This document shows, in pieces, positions 15,770-23,629 of a DNA stretch of 35,845 nt (its first letter is position 1; each line of letters opens with the position of its first letter). The stretch lies in contig JAFTSO010000006.1 in NCBI GenBank assembly GCA_017467265.1, positions 1 to 35,845 of the forward strand, given 5' to 3'. The notes below the pieces were generated by a model. It worked only from the letters and a program-made list of their open reading frames with translations, ran no database searches and was not told where the DNA came from. Both the position numbers and the translations under genes were made by a program. This stretch comes from Clostridia bacterium (GTDB lineage: Bacteria; Bacillota; Clostridia; Christensenellales; Borkfalkiaceae).

Positions 15770-17356
15770 ATGGCAGAAAATAAAACGCCGCAAGAGAATA
15801 ACGAACAGCCGAGCTTGTTAGGCGACGGAGTGGGGGCAGAGCATCCCCAGCCGCCCAAGGGACGTAAAAGACGGGGCGTGCCGAAATTCCGTAGGAAACA
15901 GCGTGCGACCAGCGTATATTTTTTGCTTTGGTCGGTGTTTGCGGCGTTCGCACTCGTGGTTGTGCTGTTGTTTAGCGCACCGCAGCAGTACATTTTCTCG
16001 CGCACCTATCAAAAGGAAGCGTCGGAGAGCGTTGCCGCCAAAGGGCGCGTGATTGATTTTGATATTGACGAAGGATTACCGCAGGACTGGACGTTCGGCT
16101 GGGACGCATACGTGCGTAGGCTGTCCTACACGCATCAGGTCCGCGTATTTTTGTTGACGGCAGACGGCGAAATCCGCTATCCCGAGGGCGTGCACAACGA
16201 GCCGCCGACGGCGAGCGATGAAAACTCCGCAAGCTCCGCGACCAATTCCGAAAAGTGGGACGTCGGGCTGTCGGACAATATCGCGGCGGAGCATATTAAA
16301 AAGATCGACGCGCAGGAGGACGGGCACGTCGTATATAAGGGCAACGGCGAGTATATCTACGGGAGTACGGTGGAGATTGACGGCGACGCGCTGTATTTAT
16401 ACGTCGGGCAATCGCTCGAGCTGATGACGACGGCGCTACGGAGTATGTCCACGCGTATCGTTCTGCTGGCGGTGTTCGTGTTTATGCTCTGCTTTTTCGT
16501 GAGCAGTGCGGTGGCAGGCTGGCTGACGAAGCCGATGACGGAGATGACGGAAAAGGCGCATCGTTTGGCGGAAGGGCATTTTGATATGGACTTCCACGGC
16601 GTCGATTACGGGAAAGAGATGGTAGAGCTTGCCGACGCGTTGAACTTTGCGCGCGACGAGCTGTCCAAGACCGACCGTATGCAAAAAGAGCTGATCGCGA
16701 ACGTATCGCACGATTTCAAAACGCCCTTGACGATGATCAAGGCATACGCGTCGATGATCATTGAAATTTCGGGGGATATTCCCGAGAAACGGAACAAGCA
16801 CGCACAGGTTATCATTGACGAAACCGATCGGCTGACGTCCCTCGTTAGCGACGTGCTCGACCTTTCGAAAATTAGCTCGGGCATACGGCCGTTGCAGCTG
16901 AAAATCGTGGACGTATCCGCGTGCGTGTGCGACGCACTCCGCCGCTTTGAGTATCTTAAAGAAACGCAGGGATATATTTTCGAAACGGAGATCGAGAAGG
17001 GGCTGTTTGCGACGGTGGACGAAATTCAGCTGGGGCAGGCATTGTACAATCTCATCGGCAACGCGGTGAATTATACGGGCGATGACAAGCGCGTGATCGT
17101 GCGGCTCAAACGGGAAGAAGAAGGGTTCAAATTCTCGGTGACGGATACGGGCGCAGGGATCAAGAGCGAAGATCTTGGTGATATTTGGGCGCGGTTCTAC
17201 CGCACTAAGGAATCGCACAAACGCCCTGTTCAAGGCACGGGGCTGGGGCTTTCCATCGTAAAGGCGATTTTGGAAAAGCACGAATTGCAATTTGGCGTGA
17301 CGAGCGAAGTGGGCAAGGGCAGCACCTTTTACGTGTGCTTTCCCGAAGTTCCCTAA
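15770..17356 (+). CDS. membrane sensor histidine kinase
   Basis: The 528-residue partner of the adjacent regulator. A Pro/Lys-rich cytosolic N-terminus (1-45) precedes membrane segment 1 (about 48-69), an extracytoplasmic sensor region of about 150 residues with a Ser/Asn/Glu-rich stretch, and membrane segment 2 (about 228-250). HAMP follows (WLTKPMTEMTEKAHRLAEG), then the phosphoacceptor H box NVSHDFKTPLTMI (His314) and the ATPase domain with N box NLIGNAVNYTG, G1 DTGAGI and G2 GTGLGLSIV. AAAAGGAGG precedes ATG 15770. The layout resembles PhoR/VicK-like kinases without a PAS domain. The signal sensed cannot be told from sequence. Confidence 0.94.
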   Translation: MAENKTPQENNEQPSLLGDGVGAEHPQPPKGRKRRGVPKFRRKQRATSVYFLLWSVFAAFALVVVLLFSAPQQYIFSRTYQKEASESVAAKGRVIDFDIDEGLPQDWTFGWDAYVRRLSYTHQVRVFLLTADGEIRYPEGVHNEPPTASDENSASSATNSEKWDVGLSDNIAAEHIKKIDAQEDGHVVYKGNGEYIYGSTVEIDGDALYLYVGQSLELMTTALRSMSTRIVLLAVFVFMLCFFVSSAVAGWLTKPMTEMTEKAHRLAEGHFDMDFHGVDYGKEMVELADALNFARDELSKTDRMQKELIANVSHDFKTPLTMIKAYASMIIEISGDIPEKRNKHAQVIIDETDRLTSLVSDVLDLSKISSGIRPLQLKIVDVSACVCDALRRFEYLKETQGYIFETEIEKGLFATVDEIQLGQALYNLIGNAVNYTGDDKRVIVRLKREEEGFKFSVTDTGAGIKSEDLGDIWARFYRTKESHKRPVQGTGLGLSIVKAILEKHELQFGVTSEVGKGSTFYVCFPEVP

Positions 17357-17390
17357 CATAGAATAAAAAGGAAACGTATGGAGGAGAGAT

Positions 17391-18767
17391 ATGGCAACGA
17401 AGAAACAGGCGACTGCGACAGCGAACAAAACGGAAGAAAAGCAGCCTGCGATTGTGGAAGAAACAAAGACCAAAACGGCGCAGGAAAGCGCTCCGCTTGT
17501 AAAGAGCGAAGTAAAGAGCGAAACGGTGGCAGCGTCCAAGACGGCAAAGAAAGCTACCGCGAAAAAACCGACGGAAAGCGCTGCGGAAAAGTCGGCGGCT
17601 ACTCCTGCGGAACACACCGCGGAGGAAACAGAGAAAACGGAACATAAAGAAGAAACGCCCGTAGCAAAGGCGGAAGAAAAGCCTGTGGAAAAGCCGTGCG
17701 ACGCGCCTGCGGAGAAGTCGGAAGAAAAAACGCAGGAAAAGGCGGAGGTAAAGGCGACGGAGCAGGTGGAAGAGAAGGCGGAAGAAAAGAAAGACGTCTT
17801 TGTTCCCGATCCAAAGGACAGACGTCCGCGCGGCTACGTGGCGCGGTTGCAGGTGTCGGCGCGCTACACCGACGAGCAAGCGCAAAATATGCTCCGCAAG
17901 AAAATTTATCAGTACAAAGAAGTGCATTTGCGCTTTTTACGCAAGGTAGAAGAGCCGACGGCGTTCTCGATTGAAAAGCTGTTCGTGCCCGTGTATTGCG
18001 GTCAGACGGACGTGCGGTATTCGTGGAAGACGAAAAAGAACAAAGCGGAAGTGTTGCACGAAGAAATCTGCACGAAAGAACGGCGTTTTTCGGGCGCGAA
18101 TAAGGATTTGGACGCGGCGAATTTCCTGCTCGAAAACGCGCCCGAGGTGATGGAGAAAAAGAGATCGGAGCTGCTCTCTTCCGACGAGTACAATTTCAAG
18201 AAAACGGTGCAGGAATTTAACGATTGTATCCGTTCAACCGCACCCGTCAAGGGGGCAAAGGTGGAAAAACGCGGCGAGGCATACACGCTCGTTTACGTGC
18301 CTGTAATGAAAGCAACGTGTACGCTGGACGGCGAAAAATACGTCGGCTACGTCAATTTGTACAACGGTGCGTGCTATTCGTCCTACAAGGTGACGGATAT
18401 GGTGGAAAGGGCGGCGGAAAAGGCTGTCATTTCGGCAAAGCTCGCAAAGCGCACCCTTTGGGGTGCGTTCCTGTTCACAATGACGTTCTGCTTACTGACA
18501 GTGCTGGCTGCACTGAAACTGGCGGAGTGGGATTTCGGCGCGTTGACGACGGAGACAATATGGGTATCCTGTGTGTTGGCGGCGCTTGCTCTGCCGTCGC
18601 TGGCGCTCGCCATCGGTGTGACGACCGTGAAAAAGGAAGCGCTCATTGACAAGGCAATCCGCACGAGTAGGCTGCCTGGGGTGGCGTGGTCGCGATTTGT
18701 GTCCGTGGTGGGCGTGCTCTGTACGCTCGGCGCGGTAGCGTTATTCTTCTTCCAAGTAATGATTTGA
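17391..18767 (+). CDS. unrecognised membrane protein with Lys/Glu/Ala-rich N-terminus
   Basis: I do not recognise this 458-residue protein. Residues 1-135 are low-complexity, almost only Lys, Glu, Ala, Thr and Pro, with imperfect repeats such as AEEKPVEKP and AEKSEEKTQEKAE. Residues 140-345 look globular (RRPRGYVARLQVSARYTDEQAQ, FSIEKLFVPVYCG, GYVNLYNGACYSSYKV) and mention several Cys and aromatic residues. Three hydrophobic segments follow (about 360-382, 395-415, 438-456), with no signal peptide. It lies 34 bases after the histidine kinase with GGAGAG before ATG 17391, and the operon ends at the hairpin at 18773, so it may be co-transcribed with the two-component system. Its function is unknown. 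Confidence 0.85.
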   Translation: MATKKQATATANKTEEKQPAIVEETKTKTAQESAPLVKSEVKSETVAASKTAKKATAKKPTESAAEKSAATPAEHTAEETEKTEHKEETPVAKAEEKPVEKPCDAPAEKSEEKTQEKAEVKATEQVEEKAEEKKDVFVPDPKDRRPRGYVARLQVSARYTDEQAQNMLRKKIYQYKEVHLRFLRKVEEPTAFSIEKLFVPVYCGQTDVRYSWKTKKNKAEVLHEEICTKERRFSGANKDLDAANFLLENAPEVMEKKRSELLSSDEYNFKKTVQEFNDCIRSTAPVKGAKVEKRGEAYTLVYVPVMKATCTLDGEKYVGYVNLYNGACYSSYKVTDMVERAAEKAVISAKLAKRTLWGAFLFTMTFCLLTVLAALKLAEWDFGALTTETIWVSCVLAALALPSLALAIGVTTVKKEALIDKAIRTSRLPGVAWSRFVSVVGVLCTLGAVALFFFQVMI

Positions 18768-18772
18768 TAAAT

Positions 18773-18818
18773 AAAGTCTGCGGTTTGACGAAAATATCGT
18801 TGACAGCCGCAGACTTTT
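18773..18818 (+). terminator. terminator overlapping the riboswitch promoter
   Basis: AAAGTCTGCGG (18773-18783) pairs perfectly with CCGCAGACTTT (18807-18817), followed by one more T. The 23-base loop contains the -35 box of the next promoter, and the descending arm is that promoter's spacer. Confidence 0.8.
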
Positions 18819-18828
18819 GTATTATAAT
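18800..18828 (+). promoter_or_regulatory. consensus SigA promoter of ribU
   Basis: TTGACA (18800-18805), 17 bases, TATAAT (18823-18828): perfect consensus, with a start near 18835, about 10 bases before the riboswitch P1 stem. The box and spacer lie inside the upstream terminator hairpin. Confidence 0.92.
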
Positions 18829-18842
18829 AGGCATAAGTAAAT

Positions 18843-19002
18843 ATTCTTTGGGGCGGGGTGTAATTCCCCACCGGCAGTACAGTCTGCGAAGGGCGGCGTT
18901 TTGTGATGGCAAGGCAGGGCTCGCCCCCGAATCGGCGCAATTCCGATACCGACGGTGATTTTGGCGAAGCGATAGCCGAGTAAGTCCGGATGGAAAAAGA
19001 GC
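18843..19002 (+). ncRNA. FMN riboswitch (RFN element)
   Basis: Conserved RFN blocks appear in order: GGGGCGGGGTG with AATTCCCCACCGGCAGT, CAGTCTGCGA, a variable arm, then AATTCCGATACCGACGGT and AGTCCGGATGG. Closing stem P1 pairs TCTTT (18845-18849) with AAAGA (18996-19000). It sits in the leader of ribU, the expected target class. In known cases FMN binding represses the downstream gene. A hairpin at 19033-19053 is the likely expression platform. The AAAAAGA at the 3' side of P1 could instead pair with TCTTTTT (19022-19028) as an antiterminator; this last point is inference. Confidence 0.95.
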
Positions 19003-19032
19003 GTTTTATGAAAAGGCCACGTCTTTTTTTTG

Positions 19033-19064
19033 CCCCCCGATTTTTGTCGGGGCGTTTCCTTTTT
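19033..19064 (+). terminator. candidate riboswitch-controlled terminator
   Basis: CCCCGA (19035-19040) pairs with TCGGGG (19047-19052), with outer C/G pairs possible. It is followed by a broken T-run (TTTCCTTTTT). The position between the FMN aptamer and ribU fits an expression platform. Confidence 0.65.
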
Positions 19065-19103
19065 CGAGAGAGTATTTGCAAAAAACGGCGTAGGAGATAG
19101 GGT

Positions 19104-19676
19104 ATGCAACAAAACAATTTTGGCGAAGTATTAAAGACGCGTTTTAGCGCGAAACGGTTGGCGTTTATGGCGATTTTCGTCGCGCTGTCGTACGCGGTGA
19201 GTTTTTGGGAGATCCCGTTGTTTCCGGCGACGCCCTACTTAAAGCTCGATTTTGGCAACGTGTTCATTTTGCTTGTTTCCTTTTTACTCGGTCCGATCGA
19301 AGGGGTGATTGTGTGCGCGCTCAAAGAGTGTCTGCGTATGCTCAGCTCGTCGTCGGGGTGCGTGGGCGAAGTGGCGAATATGGCGGCGACGACGGCGTTT
19401 ATTTTGCTCCCGTCCATCGTCTATCAATTCCGCAAGGGATTGCGCTGGGTGATCCCGTGCCTGATCGCGGCGTGTTTTCTCGGTACGGGCGCGGCGCTAC
19501 TTACCAACCGTTTCATCACCTTTCCACTGTATATGAAGAGCGCGGCGGCGATGGTATTTTGGGACGTGTTTTGGTTTATCGTGGCGTTCAACCTAATCAA
19601 AACGTCCGCGATTGCGCTTTTGACCGTGCTTTTATACAAAAGATTGTCGAATTTTCTGAAAAAATTAAAAATTTGA
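19104..19676 (+). CDS. ribU: riboflavin ECF transporter S component RibU
   Basis: Substrate-binding membrane subunit of an energy-coupling-factor transporter for riboflavin. The 190-residue product has about six hydrophobic segments and S-component features: AFMAIFVALSYAVSFWEIPLFP near the N-terminus, LKLDFGNVFILLVSFLLGPIEG (Asp-Phe-Gly loop), and a C-terminal basic tail. The family match is supported by the FMN riboswitch directly upstream. The shared EcfA/A'/T module is not in the window. TAGGAG lies 7 bases before ATG 19104. Confidence 0.92.
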   Translation: MQQNNFGEVLKTRFSAKRLAFMAIFVALSYAVSFWEIPLFPATPYLKLDFGNVFILLVSFLLGPIEGVIVCALKECLRMLSSSSGCVGEVANMAATTAFILLPSIVYQFRKGLRWVIPCLIAACFLGTGAALLTNRFITFPLYMKSAAAMVFWDVFWFIVAFNLIKTSAIALLTVLLYKRLSNFLKKLKI

Positions 19677-19697
19677 CGGCGCGGCAAAGCGAAATAT

Positions 19698-19726
19698 TTG
19701 CAAAATTTCCGCAAAGGTATTATAAT
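19698..19726 (+). promoter_or_regulatory. SigA promoter of tsaE (start coincides with ATG)
   Basis: TTGCAA (19698-19703), 17 bases, TATAAT (19721-19726). The expected start, 6-7 bases after the -10, is at or next to the A of the tsaE ATG (19733). Confidence 0.75.
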
Positions 19727-19732
19727 AAAGTT

Positions 19733-20134
19733 ATGGCGAAGATCATTACAGCGTCGCGCGAAGAAACGGAGACGTTTGCGCGCGAGTATGCAAAAACTTT
19801 ATCGGCTGGCGACGTCGTGGTATTAGACGGGGATATGGGTGCAGGCAAAACGGTGTTTTCCAAAGGTGTAGCCGCAGGGTTGGGCATTGCGGAAGAAGTG
19901 ACTAGCCCCACGTACGCGTATATGAACGATTACGACGGTCGGCTGTTCCATTACGATTGCTATCGTATCGAGAGCGTGGAGCAGGCGGAGAGTTTAGGGC
20001 TTGCCGATTATTTCGATATGGGCGGCATTTGCCTGATCGAGTGGGCGCAGAACATCGCGCCTTTACTGCCGCGCAAAATTAAGCGCGTCGTCATCAAAAA
20101 GCTGGACGAAAATAGACGGGAAATCGAATACTAA
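19733..20134 (+). CDS. tsaE: tRNA threonylcarbamoyladenosine biosynthesis ATPase TsaE
   Basis: ATPase partner of TsaB-TsaD in making the t6A modification at position 37 of ANN-decoding tRNAs. The 133-residue product has P-loop GDMGAGKT (33-40), then SPTYAYMNDY, HYDCYR and the Walker-B-like GGICLIEWAQN, all family hallmarks. Length is usual. ATG 19733 matches the family N-terminus (IITASREETETFA), but no ribosome binding site is visible; the sequence before it is a promoter. A longer frame reaching back into ribU is a frame shadow. It is 20 bases from tsaB. Confidence 0.94.
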   Translation: MAKIITASREETETFAREYAKTLSAGDVVVLDGDMGAGKTVFSKGVAAGLGIAEEVTSPTYAYMNDYDGRLFHYDCYRIESVEQAESLGLADYFDMGGICLIEWAQNIAPLLPRKIKRVVIKKLDENRREIEY

Positions 20135-20154
20135 AAGGGAGCAACCGAAGGGCA

Positions 20155-20784
20155 ATGAAAAATTATTTGGCGGTAGATACCAGCGGTAATCATCTCTGCG
20201 TGATCGCGCACAAGAACGGGCAAAATTATCCCGTTTTTATTCCCGATTGCGCGATGAAACACTCCGTTTCGGTGCTGCCTGCAATCGACCGAGCGTTAAA
20301 GGATGCTAATATGTCCCTTGCCGAGTGCGATTTTTTCGTGGCGGTAGTGGGGGCAGGCTCGTTCACAGGGATACGTATCGGGATCTCGGTGGTAAAGGGC
20401 TTTTGCTTGGCGCATCAAAAACCGTCGTTGCCCGTCACTTCCTTTGACGTGGCGGCATATAATACAAAAGGCGGTAAGGTGCTGTGTTTGATCGACGCGC
20501 TACACGATTGCTATTATGCCTGTGGCTATGAAAACGGGCAGATTATCTATCCGCCTGCCTATCTCACCGAGGACGAAGTGCTGGCTTTGCAGGGGGACGG
20601 ATACGTGCTTTGCGGTGTATCGGCGATGCCGATCGAAGAAAAGACGGCGGTGGAACGCATCGATCCCGTTGTGGGCTTGCAAAACGCCGTTGCCGTACTC
20701 TCCGCACAGGAAAAATTCGGCGAATTGACGGCTTTGTACGTGCGGAAAAGCTCCGCGGAGATCAATCTGGAAGAGAAAAAATGA
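20155..20784 (+). CDS. tsaB: tRNA threonylcarbamoyladenosine biosynthesis protein TsaB
   Basis: Non-catalytic partner of TsaD in t6A synthesis. The 209-residue ASKHA-fold protein opens LAVDTSGNHLCVIAH, with MKHSVSVLPAIDRAL and GAGSFTGIRIGISVVKG, the typical TsaB signature, and SFDVAAYNTKG. The C-terminal half is the divergent part of the family. AAGGG lies close before ATG 20155, and GGGAG a little further up. The last bases overlap rimI (ATGA), so translation is coupled. tsaE-tsaB-rimI is the common order. Confidence 0.94.
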   Translation: MKNYLAVDTSGNHLCVIAHKNGQNYPVFIPDCAMKHSVSVLPAIDRALKDANMSLAECDFFVAVVGAGSFTGIRIGISVVKGFCLAHQKPSLPVTSFDVAAYNTKGGKVLCLIDALHDCYYACGYENGQIIYPPAYLTEDEVLALQGDGYVLCGVSAMPIEEKTAVERIDPVVGLQNAVAVLSAQEKFGELTALYVRKSSAEINLEEKK

Positions 20785-21227
20785 TCACGATACGGGACTG
20801 GGCAGAGAAAGATCTGCCGAAATTGATGTCGCTCGAACGCGCGTGTTTTACGGACGCGTGGACGACGGAAATGATGAAAAACGAATTTATACGCGACGGG
20901 TTTTGCGGTGTTCTGGCGGAAGACGACGGCGAGATCGTGGGGTATGCCTGCGGCTATACGCTGTTTGAAGATGCGGAGCTGCCCAAAATCGCCGTAGCGG
21001 AAAGCCGCCGCGGCGAAGGGCTGGGCGGTCTGCTCTTGGACGCGTTCACTGAAAAGGCGGTGGCGCGCGGCGCAGAACAGATTTTTTTAGAAGTCCGCAT
21101 TTCCAACGAGCCTGCGCTTGGCTTATACAAGAGCCGCGGCTTTGAAAAGACGCGGATACGAAAACGCTATTACGCCGACGGCGAAGACGCGTTAGAGATG
21201 AAACGCTTGCTGGTCGAACGGGACTGA
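20781..21227 (+). CDS. rimI: ribosomal-protein-alanine N-acetyltransferase RimI
   Basis: GNAT-family N-acetyltransferase, 148 residues, of the RimI type, which acetylates the N-terminus of ribosomal protein S18. Visible features: RDWAEKDLPKLMSLERACFTDAW at the N-terminus, the acetyl-CoA loop (V/A)ESRRGEGLGGLLL, and EVRISNEPALGLYKSRGFEKTRIRKRYY, characteristic of RimI. The start ATG overlaps the tsaB stop. It closes the t6A cluster. Its final codons contain one copy of the TGG(A/T)CG-N16/17-GATAAA element described elsewhere. Confidence 0.9.
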   Translation: MITIRDWAEKDLPKLMSLERACFTDAWTTEMMKNEFIRDGFCGVLAEDDGEIVGYACGYTLFEDAELPKIAVAESRRGEGLGGLLLDAFTEKAVARGAEQIFLEVRISNEPALGLYKSRGFEKTRIRKRYYADGEDALEMKRLLVERD

Positions 21228-21239
21228 TTTTGGGATAAA
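21211..21239 (+). promoter_or_regulatory. bipartite TGG(T)CG-N17-GATAAA element, copy A
   Basis: TGGTCG (21211-21216), 17 bases, GATAAA (21234-21239) in TTTTGGGATAAATA, nearly the same as copy B over about 20 bases. The first block lies in the end of rimI, so part of the match is coding. Its position fits a promoter for the hydrolase-MurF-ddl run. Confidence 0.35.
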
Positions 21240-21319
21240 TAAAAACGAAAAAGGGGGGACGTGTCACGCTTACGCTGTCCGACGTTTCGTTTTTACAAAA
21301 GGGAAAAGGCAAAGATCTT

Positions 21320-22012
21320 GTGTTGTTGCACGGCTATCTCTCGTGCAAAGAAACGTTTGTAAAACAGATAGAATATTTCTCCCGTTTTTATCGGGTGACG
21401 GCGCTCGATTTTATCGGGTTTGGGGGGAGCGTACCCCTAACGAACGCCTTTTCGGTGTCCGATTACGCCGCGTGGACGAGAGAGGCGTTCTCCCTTTTAG
21501 ACGTGCGCTCGCCGCACGTGATCGCGCACTCGTTCGGTTGCCGCGTGGCGGTGAAAATGGCGGCGAACGATCCCCACGCTTTTGATAAAATCTTGCTCAC
21601 GGGCGCGGCAGGCGTAATTTTACGCCGAACGCTCGGCTATAAAATCAAGGTGAGGGCGTACCGTATCGCGCGACGTATCGCGCCGAAGTTTGCCGAGAAA
21701 AGGTTCGGCAGCGCGGAGTACAAAACGCTTTCGCCCGTGATGAAAGAGAGCTATAAAAAGATCGTGAACGAAGACCTGCGCGCGGACGCGGCACGGATAG
21801 AAAACGCCGTCCTGCTCGTGCAAGGCACGGACGATCGCACTACGCCCAAAAAAGAGGCGCAGGCGTATTTAGAAAGTATGAAAAAGGGCAGACTGGTCGA
21901 GATGAACGGTGGACATTTCGCGTTTATGGACGATCCTATGACCTTTAATCTGATTGCAGAGGAATTTTTTTATGACGGAACTTTCGCTCAAAGTGGTAGC
22001 CAGCGTCGTTAG
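21320..22012 (+). CDS. alpha/beta hydrolase (start uncertain)
   Basis: An alpha/beta-hydrolase-fold enzyme with the full catalytic set: oxyanion-loop HGYLSCKETF, nucleophile elbow AHSFG, acid Asp in QGTDDRTTP and final His in GGHFAFMDDP. The substrate is unknown. The first usable start codon is GTG 21320 (230 residues), but that drops the first strand. Homology-like sequence (VTLTLSDVSFLQKGKGKDL) runs in frame back to about 21263, right after AAGGGGGG (21251-21258). No ATG, GTG or TTG lies in frame there: the codon at the expected place is GTC. Either a non-standard start is used or the start was lost. The 3' end overlaps the MurF-like gene by 41 bases. Confidence 0.8.
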   Translation: MLLHGYLSCKETFVKQIEYFSRFYRVTALDFIGFGGSVPLTNAFSVSDYAAWTREAFSLLDVRSPHVIAHSFGCRVAVKMAANDPHAFDKILLTGAAGVILRRTLGYKIKVRAYRIARRIAPKFAEKRFGSAEYKTLSPVMKESYKKIVNEDLRADAARIENAVLLVQGTDDRTTPKKEAQAYLESMKKGRLVEMNGGHFAFMDDPMTFNLIAEEFFYDGTFAQSGSQRR

Positions 22013-23558
22013 CGCGTGCCTGTTTTGCGTATGCACCTTCAAAATGGTGGGCGCGATGCAGCAGGCAGGGTACAAAAACGGCGTTTTTTGGCGTTGGCTC
22101 AAACGCAAAGACAATTTACAGTACAACCGTTTGGCGGTGCTCGCGCTTTGTTTGGCGTTATCCACGGCGATTGTTTCGTTGTGTTTTTCCTTCCTTGGCG
22201 TGACGTGGGCGCTCGCCATTTCGGCAATTCCGTTTGCGTTGCTTTGCGGCGTGTTCTTCTGGGCAGACGGCAAGTACGCCTTAAAGGTAAAGACGGTGCG
22301 CACGGGCAGGCTTTGCCGCCTGTTTGGGATATATTTATTCTTCGTTGCGCTGACGGGATATCTGCTGATTGCTTTGCTCGGCTTTATGAAAGACTGGAAC
22401 GGATCGGAACTGTACGGCTTGGTGGCGTACGTACCCTTTGCGGTGATGCCGCTGCTGTTGCCAGCGCTCCTTTGTCTGGCGAACGCGGTCTGCTCGCCTT
22501 TTGAAAACGCGCACAACAGAAAATTCGTCAAACATGCAGGGACGGTATTAAACGAAACGGAAATTCTCCGCGTCGGCGTGGTGGGCAGCTACGGCAAAAC
22601 CTCGGTTAAAAACATCTTAAAAACTATCCTTTTAGAGAAATATTCGGTGATAAAAACGCCTGCTTCGTTCAATACGCCCGTGGGTATTGCAAAGACGGTG
22701 TTTTCTCCCGAGTTCAAGGAAAAGCAAGTCTTTATCGCCGAGATCGGCGCGAGAAAACGTGGGGACGTGGCGGAGCTTTGCGCGTTGGTAAAGCCCGACT
22801 ATGCAATCTTTACGGGCGTATGCAAGCAGCATATCGAAACGTTCGGTTCGCTCGATAACGTGTATGCGGAAAAGAGTGAAATTTTACGTTGCGGAGCAAA
22901 GAAAGTCGTATGCGGCAACAGCTTGCGCGGCAGAGTGGAAGAGAACGAAAGGACGGCATTTGCGTGCGCGACAAAGGACGTATGCGCGACGATCACGGGC
23001 ACGTGTTTCACGCTGGTGATTGACGGCGAAGAAATTCCCGTGCAGACGAAGTTGCTCGGCGAAGGGGCGGTGGAGAATATCGCTTTGGCGGCTACGCTCG
23101 CAAAAGAAATGGGTTTGACGACGACGGAGATCGCGCGCGGCATTGAAAAGCTGCAGCCGATCTATGGGCGGTTGCAACCGTTAGAAAGCAACGGCGTGTA
23201 TATTTTGAACGACGGGTATAATTGCAATATCGTGGGCGCGCAGACGGCGCTGGCTGTGCTCGGTACGCATACGGGTAGAAAGTGCGTGGTCACGCCCGGG
23301 ATCGTGGAATGCGGCGTTCTGGAAGAAGAGTTGAACGGACGTCTGGGCGAGATGTTGGCTGGAACGAACGCCGATCTCGTGATTTTGGTCGGGCAGACTT
23401 TGGCACAGCCGATCAAAGACGGATACGTGCGTGCAGGGGGCTGTGCGGAAAAATTGCGTTCTGCGCTCACACTTGCCGCAGGGCAAGAGATATTGGCTGG
23501 CTGGGTACAGACGGGGGACGCCGTTTTGTTCTTGAACGATCTGCCCGACGTGTACTAA
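21972..23558 (+). CDS. membrane-anchored MurF-like Mur ligase
   Basis: A 528-residue fusion of a membrane domain and a Mur ligase. Residues 1-180 hold about five hydrophobic segments. The Mur ligase part starts near residue 195, with ATP loop VGSYGKTSVKN (about 205), TPASFNTPVGIAKTVF, FIAEIGARKRGDVAELC, LGEGAVENIALAATLA and LNDGYNCNI, the last resembling the MurF LNDAYNANP motif. MurF adds D-Ala-D-Ala to UDP-MurNAc-tripeptide, and the next gene makes D-Ala-D-Ala. The usual MurF N-terminal substrate domain is missing, so it may act on a lipid-linked or other precursor. AGAGGAA precedes ATG 21972. Confidence 0.82.
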   Translation: MTELSLKVVASVVSACLFCVCTFKMVGAMQQAGYKNGVFWRWLKRKDNLQYNRLAVLALCLALSTAIVSLCFSFLGVTWALAISAIPFALLCGVFFWADGKYALKVKTVRTGRLCRLFGIYLFFVALTGYLLIALLGFMKDWNGSELYGLVAYVPFAVMPLLLPALLCLANAVCSPFENAHNRKFVKHAGTVLNETEILRVGVVGSYGKTSVKNILKTILLEKYSVIKTPASFNTPVGIAKTVFSPEFKEKQVFIAEIGARKRGDVAELCALVKPDYAIFTGVCKQHIETFGSLDNVYAEKSEILRCGAKKVVCGNSLRGRVEENERTAFACATKDVCATITGTCFTLVIDGEEIPVQTKLLGEGAVENIALAATLAKEMGLTTTEIARGIEKLQPIYGRLQPLESNGVYILNDGYNCNIVGAQTALAVLGTHTGRKCVVTPGIVECGVLEEELNGRLGEMLAGTNADLVILVGQTLAQPIKDGYVRAGGCAEKLRSALTLAAGQEILAGWVQTGDAVLFLNDLPDVY

Positions 23559-23589
23559 ACGGCGATTGCGATACAAACGAAAAAATGCG

Positions 23590-23627
23590 AAAACACCAAA
23601 GCGGAAAAATCTACGCGGAGGTGTTTT
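23590..23627 (+). promoter_or_regulatory. inverted repeat covering the ddl ribosome binding site
   Basis: AAAACACC (23590-23597) can pair with GGTGTTTT (23620-23627); the GGAGG site of ddl lies partly in the descending arm and a T-run follows. It could mask the site or act as a weak terminator. The loop is 22 bases, so stability is uncertain. Confidence 0.4.
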
Positions 23628-23629
23628 TT

